Part shown: piece after piece, positions 26,382-35,646 of the stretch | Numbering within the stretch: the stretch's first letter is position 1 | How the letters are laid out: the number at the start of each line of letters is the position of its first letter | NCBI GenBank assembly: GCA_964476585.1 | Contig: CAYZBF010000005.1 | Span: forward strand, 21,277 to 85,276 | Reading direction: 5' to 3' | DNA length: 64,000 nucleotides | Source of the DNA: CAYZBF01 sp964476585 | GTDB lineage: Bacteria > Hydrothermota > UBA3072 | Program-made: the position numbers and the translations under genes | Notes under the pieces: model-generated | The model's database searches: none | The model's input: only the letters and a program-made list of their open reading frames with translations | What the model was told of the DNA's origin: nothing

Positions 26382-28088
26382 ATGGAAACTAAATATATTA
26401 TTGTGGTTGGTGGAGTTTTAAGTGGCGTTGGAAAGGGGGTGGCTACAGCATCTATAGCAAGGATAATGAAAAACTACGGATTCAGAGTAACAGCTGTAAA
26501 GATCGACCCTTATATAAATTATGATGCAGGAACTCTTCGCCCAACGGAACATGGAGAGGTATGGGTTACTGATGATGGCGGAGAAATAGATCAAGACCTT
26601 GGAAGCTATGAACGCTTTCTCGCGTGCAATATTCCAAAATGTAATAATATAACAACAGGACAGGTGTACAAGGAGGTTATTGATAGAGAAAGAGCAGGAG
26701 AATATCTGGGTAAGACCGTCCAGTTCATTCCTCATATACCACAAGAAATCATAAGGAGAGTAGAGGAGGCAGCTAAAAGTTTTGAGATAACAGTTGTAGA
26801 AATTGGAGGAACTATCGGAGACTATGAGAACATCCCATATCTCTTTGCTACTAAAAGTCTGTCTCGTATAAAGGGTAAAGATAATGTGGCAGTTGTAATG
26901 CTTACGTATTTACCCATTCCTTCCCATATAAAAGAGATGAAAACGAAACCTGCTCAGCAGGCAATAAGGCAGTTGTCAGAACATGCTATATTTCCGGATA
27001 TCATTCTTTGTAGGGCAAAGACACCACTCGACCGTGTAAGGAAAAGTAAGATTGAAATTTACGCGAATATTGAAGCAGATTATGTGATATCTGCTCCAGA
27101 TGTAGAATGTGTGTATGAAGTACCTTTAAATTTCGAGCGTGAGGGCCTAGGAAGTAAACTTTTAAAGAGGTTGAATCTTTCTCCAAAGAAAAGGCCTGAC
27201 TGGAGTAATTGGATAAAGCTTACGAAGGGAATTACTAATCCAAAAAAACGTGTAAGAATTGCTATGGTATGTAAATACCTTGATATTGGAGAATTTTCTC
27301 TGAGAGATTCCTACATTTCTGTAAGTCAGGCCCTGGAGCATGCGGGAGCATGGGAACAAGTGGGTCTTGATATTAAATGGATTGATGCTAAGGAAATAGA
27401 AGAAGGTGGAACTGACTGTCTTAATGATGTTGAAGGAATAATTGTTCCTGGTGGTTTTGGAGATTCAGGTATAGAAGGAAAGATAGAGTCAATCCAGTAC
27501 GCACGGGAGAACAAAATTCCCTTTCTTGGGTTATGCCTGGGCATGCAACTTGCTCTAGTTGAATATTCAAGAAATGTTATAGGCTTAGAAGGAGCGAATT
27601 CATCAGAGTTTGATCCTGACACTAATTACCCTGTAATTGATTACCTTGCAGAACAGAAAGGAATCCTTGCTAAGAAGCAGTATGGTGCAACGATGCGATT
27701 GGGGGCATATGCTGCGAATTTGAAAAGGGATTCCAGAGTCTTTAAGTGGTATAAGAAAACTGGTAGGTTAAAGGGGGATAGTGTAAGTGTGAAGAAAATT
27801 AAAGAAGATTTTAGGTTGGGAATCCTTAATAAGAAAGAACCCGTGATCCTTGAACGTCATCGGCACCGTTATGAGGTCAACCCTATCTACATCAAAGAGT
27901 TTGAAAAGCAAGGTGTTATATTCAGTGGAATCCATAAGCCTTTAGTTGGGGAACCACTTATGGAGTTTATGGAGTTAGACGACCATCCATTTTTTGTTGC
28001 GACGCAGGCACATCCTGAATTTAAGTCTCGACTTGAAGATCCCGCCCCACTTTTTATAGGGTTCCTTAAAGCTGTTCTTTCCAAGTGA
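26382..28088 (+). CDS. pyrG: CTP synthase
   Basis: A 568-residue enzyme that aminates UTP to CTP. The N-terminal synthetase domain has GGVLSGVGKG, KIDPYINYDAGT and EIGGTIGDYEN. The C-terminal class I amidotransferase has GLCLGMQLALVEY with the nucleophilic Cys, and His-Glu in QAHPEFKSR. Length is normal. GTGA overlap with ecfT. It follows rpsA by 44 bases, so read-through from the cmk operon is possible. Confidence 0.97.
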   Translation: METKYIIVVGGVLSGVGKGVATASIARIMKNYGFRVTAVKIDPYINYDAGTLRPTEHGEVWVTDDGGEIDQDLGSYERFLACNIPKCNNITTGQVYKEVIDRERAGEYLGKTVQFIPHIPQEIIRRVEEAAKSFEITVVEIGGTIGDYENIPYLFATKSLSRIKGKDNVAVVMLTYLPIPSHIKEMKTKPAQQAIRQLSEHAIFPDIILCRAKTPLDRVRKSKIEIYANIEADYVISAPDVECVYEVPLNFEREGLGSKLLKRLNLSPKKRPDWSNWIKLTKGITNPKKRVRIAMVCKYLDIGEFSLRDSYISVSQALEHAGAWEQVGLDIKWIDAKEIEEGGTDCLNDVEGIIVPGGFGDSGIEGKIESIQYARENKIPFLGLCLGMQLALVEYSRNVIGLEGANSSEFDPDTNYPVIDYLAEQKGILAKKQYGATMRLGAYAANLKRDSRVFKWYKKTGRLKGDSVSVKKIKEDFRLGILNKKEPVILERHRHRYEVNPIYIKEFEKQGVIFSGIHKPLVGEPLMEFMELDDHPFFVATQAHPEFKSRLEDPAPLFIGFLKAVLSK

Positions 28089-28834
28089 TTCTTGCGTACT
28101 ATCCTAAAAGATCAATCGTCCATTCTCTAGATCCTAGAGCTAAATTAGTCTTTACCTTTATATTCATTGTAACTGTTCTTTTTAAAGCGTCTTTCCTTTC
28201 CTATGGTATTCTTGGGATTTTAATTTTATTGCCTTTCTTCTTTACGAAATTACCCCCTTTTAAATTAATAAAAGGATTTGCACCATTCATAATATTATTT
28301 GCTCTAACGATCTTATTCCATTTTTTCTTGACACCAGGTGAAATAATATTTGAATTTGGTTTATTGTCCGGCACACTGGAAGGATTAAAAAATGGAATGA
28401 TCTTTGCTGTAAGACTTATATTGATTATAGCTGCAACAATGCTTTTCGGACTCACCACTTCCCCAATAGACCTCTCGGAGAGTCTATCTGGTCTTTTCCG
28501 CCGTTTACGGTCTAAAACAGCGAAAGAAATTCCGATGATTATTATTTTAATATTACGATTTATTCCATTTTTGATAAAGGAAGGGAAAAGGATTGTTATG
28601 GCTCAAAAGGCGAGGGGTGCACCTTTGAAGCTAAGTAGAGAATTCTTCACCATACTGTTTCCTATAGTCAATTCTGCACTTAAAAGAGCTGACCAACTGG
28701 CCCTTGCCCTTCATGCAAAGGCATATGAACCAGGAGGAAGCAGAGCCTCCCTTAGAGCGTATCGATTTGGGGTTCGAGACTACCTATTACTTACATATTC
28801 CATAGTCCCTATTTTAATAGTGGTTCTAGTGTGA
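28085..28834 (+). CDS. ecfT: Energy-coupling factor transporter transmembrane protein EcfT
   Basis: A 249-residue membrane protein with about five or six helices. It has the EcfT/CbiQ N-terminal SLDPRAKLVFTFIFI block and the cytoplasmic coupling helices with MAQKARGAPLK (Ala-Arg-Gly motif) and ALALHAKAYEPGG. It would link EcfA ATPases to vitamin- or metal-binding S subunits. Neither partner is in this window. GTG start inside the pyrG end. Confidence 0.9.
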   Translation: MILAYYPKRSIVHSLDPRAKLVFTFIFIVTVLFKASFLSYGILGILILLPFFFTKLPPFKLIKGFAPFIILFALTILFHFFLTPGEIIFEFGLLSGTLEGLKNGMIFAVRLILIIAATMLFGLTTSPIDLSESLSGLFRRLRSKTAKEIPMIIILILRFIPFLIKEGKRIVMAQKARGAPLKLSREFFTILFPIVNSALKRADQLALALHAKAYEPGGSRASLRAYRFGVRDYLLLTYSIVPILIVVLV

Positions 28835-28852
28835 AATGACCGAAGACAGGAG

Positions 28853-29320
28853 AAAAGTTAATTAGTTTAATTCCAAATTCTCATATTCTCTAATTAACCA
28901 TTTGACTATTTAAACCATTTAACTAATTTCTTTTTTGACACTGATTTTCACTGAATAATACAGATTTTTCAATCCCCATTCTCACCACCTATTCCTCAGC
29001 CACGGTTCTCTACTGATGAATACATATGTTTTATTACTTCCCTCACCACAGCCATTTGTTAGACACTGATCTACACTGATTGTGACTGATTTAATAATAA
29101 AAGGGTTCAAGGGATAATTAGTCGAGAGTCACCAGTTAACAATCTGGAGTCAAAGAGAGTTAATATTTGAATAGTTGAGTAGTTGAGTAGGAAAAACAAC
29201 AAACTCTTAGTATATAATATTTTGTTTTTTATCTGTGTAAATCTGTGGTTAAATTTTGGGTAAGGAGTAGTGTTTTTTCTTAGTTAATATCTGTGTCTAA
29301 ATTTCAAGTGGTCAAGGGAG
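28853..29320. repeat. Intergenic repeat island, no gene
   Basis: About 500 bases with no credible gene. Inverted phrases AAAAGTTAATTAGTTTAA (28853-28870) and its partner at 28910-28929 make a hairpin. The 17-mer TTTTTTGACACTGATTT (28931-28947) matches 7755-7771. Further phrases include GACACTGATCTACACTGAT (29062-29080), an AATAAAAGGGTTCAAG phrase near 29095-29109, ATAGTTGAGTAGTTGAG near 29173 and TCTGTGTAAATCTGTGGTT near 29234. Confidence 0.7.
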
Positions 29321-29329
29321 GAGTGAGTC

Positions 29330-29357
29330 TTGACAATAATTCTCCCTAGCTTACAAT
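29330..29357 (+). promoter_or_regulatory. truA promoter (leaderless type)
   Basis: TTGACA (29330-29335), 16 bases, TACAAT (29352-29357), 8 bases to the ATG at 29366. Confidence 0.75.
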
Positions 29358-29365
29358 CTACTAAC

Positions 29366-30076
29366 ATGCAGAGAATAAAGCTTGTTATTGAGTATGATGG
29401 AACAGATTTTTACGGGTGGCAAATTCAGCCTCAAAAGCGTACTGTTCAAGGGGAGTTAGAACAAGCTCTAAGGATAGTCTATAGGGAACAGATACGAATA
29501 GAGGGTGCAGGAAGGACGGATAGAGGAGTCCATGCATATGGACAGGTTGCGTCTCTTAATGTTCCGGAGAAATTCACTCCCCACGAGTTGAACAATGCAA
29601 TGAATGGGAACGTCGGATCTGATGTGTTGATAAAGCAATGCCTTGAGGTATCTTCCGATTTTCATGCACGCTTCAGTGCAAAATCGAGAATCTATCAATA
29701 TCAGATTTATAATGGAAAATCTGTCTTTCGCCGTCGTTACTTCCAGCAGGTAAAAGAAGAATTAAAACTTTCTTTAATGAAGGAAGCTGCTAAAAAAATC
29801 ATTGGAGAAAGAGAATTTTCTCATCTTGCAACCAAGGATAAAGGTATATGTAATATAAAGGATATCGATATTACAAAAGAAGGAAATACTATTTATATAA
29901 CAGTTGAGGCAGATCATTTCTTAAGAAGATTGGTTCTTGGAATTGTTGGGCTACTCCTTGCAGTAGGTAAAGAGAATTTACCATTAGGGGATGTTGAGGG
30001 AGTAATTTCCGGTAGATTAAGAAGGTTTCCTGTTGCTCCTCCCAATGGACTTTTTCTGTTAAAGGTTCTTTATTAA
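29366..30076 (+). CDS. truA: tRNA pseudouridine synthase A
   Basis: A 236-residue enzyme that makes pseudouridine at tRNA positions 38-40. The start MQRIKLVIEYDGTDFYGWQ is typical. The catalytic Asp is in GAGRTDRGVHAYGQVA near residue 52, and FLRRLVLGIVG matches the C-terminal motif. An in-frame TTG at 29330 would extend it by 12 codons, but it is the first three bases of the -35 box, so it is rejected. Monocistronic, flanked by repeat islands on both sides. Confidence 0.95.
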   Translation: MQRIKLVIEYDGTDFYGWQIQPQKRTVQGELEQALRIVYREQIRIEGAGRTDRGVHAYGQVASLNVPEKFTPHELNNAMNGNVGSDVLIKQCLEVSSDFHARFSAKSRIYQYQIYNGKSVFRRRYFQQVKEELKLSLMKEAAKKIIGEREFSHLATKDKGICNIKDIDITKEGNTIYITVEADHFLRRLVLGIVGLLLAVGKENLPLGDVEGVISGRLRRFPVAPPNGLFLLKVLY

Positions 30077-30123
30077 CTTGGAAATCAATAGTATTCTACT
30101 CGATGGAAGAACCGGAGACAGTA

Positions 30124-30231
30124 AAAAGTTGAATAGTTGAGTAGTTGAATTGTTGAGTTGTTAGCCCCGCTATCAAACATATCATTACAAAACCATTTAA
30201 CTATTTTTCTACTCAACCATTAACTAATTTA
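30124..30231. repeat. Inverted phrase repeat downstream of truA
   Basis: The left part (about 30124-30164) repeats the phrase TTGAATAGTTGAGTAG, with further TTGAATTGTTGAG copies. The right part (about 30187-30231) is its approximate reverse complement, containing CTACTCAACCATTAACTAATTT. It would form an imperfect hairpin between truA and the tRNA-Glu promoter. Confidence 0.68.
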
Positions 30232-30282
30232 CTTTACGCCATTTACGAGAGAAAAATGGAAGGTGGGTGATAACAAGCACCC

Positions 30283-30310
30283 TTGACAAATTATTATGCC
30301 CCGTTATCTT
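30283..30310 (+). promoter_or_regulatory. Promoter of tRNA-Glu
   Basis: TTGACA (30283-30288), 16 bases, TATCTT (30305-30310), 13 bases before the mature tRNA end. Confidence 0.72.
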
Positions 30311-30323
30311 ACTGGTCGAATGT

Positions 30324-30395
30324 GGCTCCGTCGTCTAATGGTGAGGACATCACTCTTTCAAGGTGAAGATAGGGGTTCGATTCCCCTCGGAGCTA
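30324..30395 (+). tRNA. tRNA-Glu (TTC)
   Basis: A 72-nt cloverleaf with acceptor GGCTCCG/CGGAGCT (G1:T72 wobble), anticodon TTC in the loop CTTTCAA, and T-arm GGGGTTCGATTCCCC. CCA is not encoded. A reading frame that runs through the tRNA is not a gene. Confidence 0.93.
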
Positions 30396-30407
30396 TAAAA
30401 ATACTTG

Positions 30408-30435
30408 ACAAAGAAAAAAAACTGTTTATAGTAAT
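30408..30435 (+). promoter_or_regulatory. Promoter of small lipoprotein gene
   Basis: TTGACA, then 16 A-rich bases, then TATAGT, ending about 32 bases before the ATG at 30467. The leader contains AAAGGAGG, so this is a leadered transcript. Confidence 0.65.
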
Positions 30436-30466
30436 TGTTGAACTTGTAAAACAAAGGAGGCTGTTT

Positions 30467-30706
30467 ATGAAAAAACTCATACTGGCGATTGCAATATTTG
30501 CTCTGATGGCAGGTTGTACCAAGTATGCATCACAAGAGCAACTTGATGAACTACAGGCGAGGAAAGAAGCAGTTGCAGCATTGAAAAGTGACGTAAAGGA
30601 CGCACAGAAAGAGAAGGTTAATTTGATGGATGAGAAGAGGGTGAAAGAGGAAAGGATTGCTGAGTTGAAAGAAGGTATCTCTGAATTAGAGGAAAAGTTA
30701 AGATAG
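30467..30706 (+). CDS. Small coiled-coil lipoprotein
   Basis: A 79-residue protein with a lipoprotein signal (MKKLILAIAIFALMAGC, Cys at residue 17) and a mature part that is almost wholly a charged heptad coiled coil (about 25-78). Its plan resembles Lpp-like or Pal-associated small lipoproteins, but no motif identifies a family. A strong Shine-Dalgarno AAAGGAGG lies 6 bases before the ATG. An in-frame extension upstream would run through tRNA-Glu and is rejected. It is followed after 5 bases by a LysM protein gene, suggesting a shared envelope role. Confidence 0.85.
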   Translation: MKKLILAIAIFALMAGCTKYASQEQLDELQARKEAVAALKSDVKDAQKEKVNLMDEKRVKEERIAELKEGISELEEKLR

Positions 30707-30711
30707 GGGGT

Positions 30712-31146
30712 ATGATGAAAAGATATTTTCTGATAATATTAGTGCTTTTTATCGGATTCACACTTGTTGGGCAGGAGGGCGAAAAGTTAACACCTGAGCA
30801 AGCAGATGAGTTGATAATGAAATACACCCAAGAGGAGCAAGACCTTCAGACTCAGCTTCAAGACCTGAACAGTGAGATAAGAGATCTAAAGGGGGAAATT
30901 TCCACTATGGACGATGTGATAACAGCCTTGGAAATGAAAAAAGCAGAACTCGAAAATAAATTAGAGGAGATGTCCTATTATGTTGTAAGGGGGGGAGATT
31001 GGCTCTCTAAGATTGCTGAAAGTAAAGAAGTCTATGGACATGGAAATTTTGCTCGTTGGACTGAAATCTTTAAAGCCAACAGGGATAAGATAAAGGATCC
31101 TGATCTAATATACCCTGGTTGGAAGCTCTTTATTCCTCGTCCATAA
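30712..31146 (+). CDS. LysM domain protein with coiled coil
   Basis: A 144-residue secreted protein. It has a signal peptide (about residues 1-20), a coiled coil at about 28-85, and a C-terminal LysM module at about 88-143 (YYVVRGGDWLSKIAESKEVYG ... LIYPGWKLFIPRP) expected to bind peptidoglycan. There are two adjacent ATG codons at the start. Together with the preceding lipoprotein it may tether the outer membrane to the wall, which is inference. A hairpin follows the gene. Confidence 0.88.
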   Translation: MMKRYFLIILVLFIGFTLVGQEGEKLTPEQADELIMKYTQEEQDLQTQLQDLNSEIRDLKGEISTMDDVITALEMKKAELENKLEEMSYYVVRGGDWLSKIAESKEVYGHGNFARWTEIFKANRDKIKDPDLIYPGWKLFIPRP

Positions 31147-31173
31147 CATTATTTTCCCTTTAAAAAATAAATC

Positions 31174-31205
31174 AGCCCTCTTATTCCTTTATGAGTAAGG
31201 GGGCT
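31174..31205 (+). terminator. Probable terminator after the LysM gene
   Basis: AGCCCTCTTATTC (31174-31186) pairs with GAGTAAGGGGGCT (31193-31205), a 13-bp stem with two G:U pairs around a 6-base loop. The T-run after it is poor (AATTATACTTT), so efficiency is uncertain. Confidence 0.65.
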
Positions 31206-31222
31206 AATTATACTTTAAGCTT

Positions 31223-32149
31223 GTGTTTGAACAATCACTTACAATAAAAAATATCTCTCCTATTGCGTTATTAGGTGTCAGGGATGAGAACTTAGCTTTT
31301 CTTCAAGAGCGTCTTGGGGTTCGAATTACTGCTCGGGGTCCTCAGTTGACCATAAAGGGGCAGAAAGAGAGAGTGCATAAATCAGTAAGTCTGATTGAAG
31401 AACTTACCAAGGTCTTGGAGAATGGAGGTAGACTGACTACAAAAGACATCGAATATTACCTTTATGCAAAGAAGGACAACGAAAATATTATAGTACTTCC
31501 AGATAAAGTTATAAAGCCAAGAACTGCCAATCAGACCAGATATCTTGATGCAATAGAAAAACATATAGTGACTATTGCAATTGGACCCGCTGGCACAGGC
31601 AAAACCTACTTAGCTGTAGCTTCTGCCATCTCTGCCCTTTTGTCAGGAGAGGTTTTGAGGATAATACTCGCAAGACCTGCTGTGGAAGCTGGGGAAAGCC
31701 TTGGCTTCCTTCCTGGAGATTATGAAGAAAAGGTGAAACCCTATCTTAGACCCCTATATGATGCGATTTATGAGATGTTACCACAAAAGAAAATGCATAA
31801 TTACATGGATAATGGAATTATAGAGATAGCACCTCTTGCCTTTATGAGAGGTAGGAATCTCAAGGATTCGTTTATAATTCTTGATGAAGCGCAGAATACC
31901 ACCCATATTCAGATGAAGATGTTTCTTACGAGAATGGGAGAGGATTCCAGGGTGGTTATAACCGGTGATATTACTCAGATAGATCTATCTCCCAGTAAAA
32001 CTTCAGGACTCGTTGAAATACAATATATCCTGAAGGATATTGAAGGAGTCTCATTTGTATATCTTAATGCCCATGATGTAGTGAGACACCCTGCTGTCGA
32101 AAAAATCGTCCGAGCCTATAAGAAATATGAAGATGGGAAGGATAAATAA
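31223..32149 (+). CDS. phoH: PhoH family ATPase
   Basis: A 308-residue protein with a KH-like N-terminal region (about 1-90) and a helicase-like ATPase domain. Walker A is GPAGTGKTY near residue 120 and Walker B is FIILDEAQNTT near 217, followed by MGEDSRVVITGD. GTG start. It heads a phoH-HD phosphohydrolase-ybeY-CNNM-CNNM-mgtE operon, a combination linked to RNA quality control and ribosome maturation in many bacteria. It overlaps the next gene by 23 bases. Confidence 0.93.
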   Translation: MFEQSLTIKNISPIALLGVRDENLAFLQERLGVRITARGPQLTIKGQKERVHKSVSLIEELTKVLENGGRLTTKDIEYYLYAKKDNENIIVLPDKVIKPRTANQTRYLDAIEKHIVTIAIGPAGTGKTYLAVASAISALLSGEVLRIILARPAVEAGESLGFLPGDYEEKVKPYLRPLYDAIYEMLPQKKMHNYMDNGIIEIAPLAFMRGRNLKDSFIILDEAQNTTHIQMKMFLTRMGEDSRVVITGDITQIDLSPSKTSGLVEIQYILKDIEGVSFVYLNAHDVVRHPAVEKIVRAYKKYEDGKDK

Positions 32150-34139
32150 AACCCATCTACTCTTTCTGTTTTTACTGCTCATAATCTTTAACATTCTATA
32201 CCCATATGAAAGGAAAGCAGTTCTATTAAGAAAAGGTGATATTGCATCAAGAGATGTTATTGCCCCTTATACATTCAAGATACTAAAAACAGAGAAGCAG
32301 TTAGAGGCTGAAAGAAAAGAGGCTTCATTGACAGTTCCTCCAATACTCCAATTTATTGAAATTCCTAATAAAACAGGCATTATTGATGACATTGATTCAC
32401 TAATCAACAAGGTAGTTATACAATCTCCAGAGGGGGAGCGTATTATAAAAAATAAAAGAGCCATAATAAATCTTTTCCGTAGTATTCTAAAGGGAGGAGT
32501 AATATCTGACAGGGCACGGTTAGCAGAGTTTGACAATGATAAGTTTCTAGTGATGCAGGGAGATACAAGCCTATTTGTACCACAAAGTAAGATACGTGAC
32601 GTACAGGAAGCAAGGAAACATTTTGGTAAAGAGGTAGAGAGGATTTTAGGAGAATCTGGCGAAACAAAGAGAATAATTAATTCAATCCAACCTTTTATTA
32701 CCCCAAATCTCTTAATCGATTTTGCAGAAATTGAGAAAAGACAGGAAGAAGCGCGGAGTGCTGTAAAAGATTCAATTGGAGTTGTAAGAAAGGGAGAGAA
32801 AATAGTTGGAGCCCATGAAATTGTTACTAGAGATGCTTACCGTAAATTATATTCGCTCAGGCAAAGACAAGCAGGAGAATATCCTTATTCCCTAATTTCT
32901 ACTGTCGTACGGAATCAATTATATTTTTTACTTATAGGTCTCTTTATCCTTGTTTTTTTGTATGTTAGGGAAAGAAAAGTATACGAAAACAAAAGATATC
33001 TGTTTCTCTTTGTTATCAACATGTTATTGATACTCCTTTTATATCGTTTTGTACCTTTATATTTATTACCATTGGCCAGTATGGTTATGTTTTTAACTCT
33101 GGCTGTTGATTTAGATTTTGGAATATTATTTGCATTATCCAGTTCATTAGTTATATTATTCTATCAGGAATTCGCTATTGCCAAGATAATTCCAGTATTT
33201 ATGGGAAGTCTATTAGGAGGAATTTTCCTCATTGTTCCACGTAATAGGACTGACTGGTACAGGACAGGAACCATAGTTGCTATTGCTACAGGTCTTCTAA
33301 TACTATCGATAGAATTCTATAGAAGAGCCACTCTTAGGGAACTGATGATTGGCGTTAGTTATGGTATAACCAATGGCTTTCTTTCTATTCTTTTATTATT
33401 CGCACTGCTCTTTATTTTTGAGCGCGCCTTTAATATTACTACAAATTTTACATGGATGGAATACGCTGACCTTAATAATCCATTACTAAAAAGACTTTCT
33501 CGTGAGGCTCCCGGAACCTATCAACATTCACTGATGGTCAGTGCAATGGCGGAAAATGCGGCGGAAGCAATAGGAGCAAACCCACTGCTTTCAAAGGTGG
33601 GGGGACTTTATCACGATATAGGGAAATTGGAGAGGCCAGAATATTTTGCGGAGAATTTCCGAAACGGTAAGAATCCGCATGATGATATTCCACCAAGGCT
33701 CTCTGCCATAATTATAAAATCCCATATTAATGACGGAATTAAGATTGCAAAAGAGCATAAATTACCTGTTGAGATTGTAGATATTATAAAACAACATCAC
33801 GGTACCTACCCAATTGTTGCATTCTACGAAAAAGCCAAGAAGTTATTAGATGATGTAAGGGATGAAGATTTTAAATATGATTCCGAACTTCCTGTCGGAA
33901 AGGAAACCGGAATCTTGATGTTTGCCGATATTGTAGAAGCTACATCAAGATCTATGGATAATCCCACTGAGAATGAAATTATGGAGATGATTGTAAAACA
34001 TATAAACAAACAGTTTACGCGAGGACAATTGAGCCGGTCAGAACTATCAATTAAAGACCTCAATGTTATTTCAAATCAATTTGCACAAACTCTCCAGGGT
34101 CTTTATCATCGTCGTCCTACTTATCCAGAGTCAGAATGA
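32127..34139 (+). CDS. 7TM-HD phosphohydrolase (PgpH-like)
   Basis: A 670-residue membrane protein. An N-terminal helix (about 8-25) precedes a large extracytoplasmic 7TMR-HDED domain (about 30-260), then about seven helices (265-450). The C-terminal HD domain has YQHSLMV, the YHDIGKLERP metal motif near residue 495, IKSHINDG and IKQHHGT. Relatives include PgpH, a cyclic-di-AMP phosphodiesterase; whether this organism uses c-di-AMP cannot be judged here. A second ATG at 32133 is an alternative start. ATGA overlap with ybeY. Confidence 0.9.
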   Translation: MKMGRINKTHLLFLFLLLIIFNILYPYERKAVLLRKGDIASRDVIAPYTFKILKTEKQLEAERKEASLTVPPILQFIEIPNKTGIIDDIDSLINKVVIQSPEGERIIKNKRAIINLFRSILKGGVISDRARLAEFDNDKFLVMQGDTSLFVPQSKIRDVQEARKHFGKEVERILGESGETKRIINSIQPFITPNLLIDFAEIEKRQEEARSAVKDSIGVVRKGEKIVGAHEIVTRDAYRKLYSLRQRQAGEYPYSLISTVVRNQLYFLLIGLFILVFLYVRERKVYENKRYLFLFVINMLLILLLYRFVPLYLLPLASMVMFLTLAVDLDFGILFALSSSLVILFYQEFAIAKIIPVFMGSLLGGIFLIVPRNRTDWYRTGTIVAIATGLLILSIEFYRRATLRELMIGVSYGITNGFLSILLLFALLFIFERAFNITTNFTWMEYADLNNPLLKRLSREAPGTYQHSLMVSAMAENAAEAIGANPLLSKVGGLYHDIGKLERPEYFAENFRNGKNPHDDIPPRLSAIIIKSHINDGIKIAKEHKLPVEIVDIIKQHHGTYPIVAFYEKAKKLLDDVRDEDFKYDSELPVGKETGILMFADIVEATSRSMDNPTENEIMEMIVKHINKQFTRGQLSRSELSIKDLNVISNQFAQTLQGLYHRRPTYPESE

Positions 34140-34510
34140 TTGTCCACGTTAATAATCTAATAGAATATGAGAATGAGATAAAAGAATTAGCGAGAAAAGT
34201 GATAAGAGGTGAAAATCTTAAAGGAGAGCTAAGTATCACCTTTGTCGACGATGATCGCATGAATGAATTAAATAAGAATTATACAGGTAGATACGGAACC
34301 ACAGATGTTCTATCATTTCCCTTTGATGTGCCAGAGCTATTGGGCGATATTTATATCTCTCTTTCCCAGGCGAATAGACAGAAAGAGGGGGGAATCCTTT
34401 CTGAATTGAAATTGCTCACCGTCCATGGAATACTTCATCTCGCCGGGTATGATGATAAGACCGAAGGAGAACGATGTAAAATAAGGGAAAAGGAACAGGA
34501 ATATCTTTGA
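34136..34510 (+). CDS. ybeY: Endoribonuclease YbeY
   Basis: A 124-residue rRNA maturation factor. The metal motif reads HGILHLAGYDD: His97 and His101 are kept, but the third ligand position (107), usually His in GYDH, is Asp. The following KTEGERxKxREKEQEYL is normal. I recall a similar His-to-Asp change (GYKD) in Bacteroidota YbeY, so this is likely a functional lineage variant rather than a loss. Coupled to the HD protein upstream and the CNNM gene downstream. Confidence 0.92.
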   Translation: MIVHVNNLIEYENEIKELARKVIRGENLKGELSITFVDDDRMNELNKNYTGRYGTTDVLSFPFDVPELLGDIYISLSQANRQKEGGILSELKLLTVHGILHLAGYDDKTEGERCKIREKEQEYL

Positions 34511-35646
34511 GAATGATGTGGCTACTAATCCCTGTGTTTCTGATATTTTCATTTATCTACTCATCTTCCGAGACGGCGCTTTTTGCCCTTCCAGCCTACA
34601 GAAGAAAGAATAACCCTCTAATTGAACGGCTTATGGAAAATCCAAGAAGGGTAATAGTTACCGTTATAATAGCAAATGTCTTATCGAATGTTGCAATATC
34701 ATCATTTAGTGAGGGGTTGATAGGAAGGTATCTAAATTTATTCCTATCTACTTTAGTGGTTACTACCTTTATTCTAATCGTAGGAGAGTATATTCCAAAG
34801 AGGGTTGCTATGGCGAAACAGAAGACAATCTCAAAGCTATTCAGTCCACTTGTTCTTGTTACCGAGTATATCTTTTATCCCTTGATATTCCTTTATAAAC
34901 CTATGAGTAAACTTAAAATTCATAAGAAAAGGTTCACTCTTGGTGATCTCAGACATGTAATACGTAGAGGTCAAAAAGATGGGATTATTGGTGAGCAAGA
35001 GTATGCCATAATGTATAAATTGTCTCGGTTGAATGAAATCCGTGTAAGGGAGGTAATGTCTCCCCGGATGAACGTTTTCTTTGCTGAGCAAAATGAGGCC
35101 GTTGAAGATGTATTGGCAAAGATGGACAGATGGCATAAACGAGTTCCTGTGTACTCTAAGACCAGGGACAATATAGTAGGAATACTTGAATTAAAGAATC
35201 TGTACCATAGAGAGGGAAGAGCAAAGAATTTTCTATCTCCTCCGATATTTGTATCAGAAAATTTACCTGTGATTCAATTGCTAAAAATATTTAAAAACAC
35301 TGCTCACAAAATGGTCGTAGTAATTAATGAATATGGTGGTACATCAGGAGTTGTGGATATGGAGGATATCAAGAAGGAACTCATAGGTGAAATTGGAGAG
35401 AAAGTAATTGAGCGGAAAGACGAGAATATATGGATTGTTCCAGGGTCCTTAGACATTGACGAAATACAAAAGGTCATTCCTATACCAAAATCCAATGACT
35501 ATAGAACTGTTTCGGGTTTCATTTATACCCTCTTGGAGAGGATCCCGAGGGAAGGAGAAGAATTCTCTTATAAAGATTATGAATTTACTATCCTTGACAT
35601 ACGGTATAATCATATACTAAAGGTAAAGATAAAGAAGAGGCAATGA
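34507..35646 (+). CDS. CNNM/CBS-domain transporter-like protein (CorC/HlyC family), copy 1
   Basis: A 379-residue protein with an N-terminal CNNM/DUF21 membrane domain (about 1-140: SSSETALFALPAYRR ... IVGEYIPKR). A tandem CBS pair follows (about 175-300: VREVMSPRMNVFF; VVVINEYGGTSGVVDMEDI), and a C-terminal CorC/HlyC domain (SNDYRTVSGFIYTLLERIPREGE). Family members are Mg2+ or other cation transporters or their regulators. Start is TTG at 34507 or ATG at 34513. Its tandem partner overlaps it by 4 bases. Confidence 0.9.
   Translation: MRMMWLLIPVFLIFSFIYSSSETALFALPAYRRKNNPLIERLMENPRRVIVTVIIANVLSNVAISSFSEGLIGRYLNLFLSTLVVTTFILIVGEYIPKRVAMAKQKTISKLFSPLVLVTEYIFYPLIFLYKPMSKLKIHKKRFTLGDLRHVIRRGQKDGIIGEQEYAIMYKLSRLNEIRVREVMSPRMNVFFAEQNEAVEDVLAKMDRWHKRVPVYSKTRDNIVGILELKNLYHREGRAKNFLSPPIFVSENLPVIQLLKIFKNTAHKMVVVINEYGGTSGVVDMEDIKKELIGEIGEKVIERKDENIWIVPGSLDIDEIQKVIPIPKSNDYRTVSGFIYTLLERIPREGEEFSYKDYEFTILDIRYNHILKVKIKKRQ

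Noticed and set aside
28853..29320. CRISPR-like array in the repeat-rich gap
   Set aside because: The repeats are short, imperfect, unevenly spaced and often inverted; there are no regular unique spacers and no cas genes in the window.
29330..29365. Earlier TTG start for truA
   Set aside because: The TTG is part of the -35 box and the next codons cover the -10 box; the ATG at 29366 begins the conserved sequence.
30296..30466. Reading frame running through tRNA-Glu into the small lipoprotein
   Set aside because: It overlaps a clear tRNA and its promoter; a strong Shine-Dalgarno and a lipoprotein signal mark the start at 30467.
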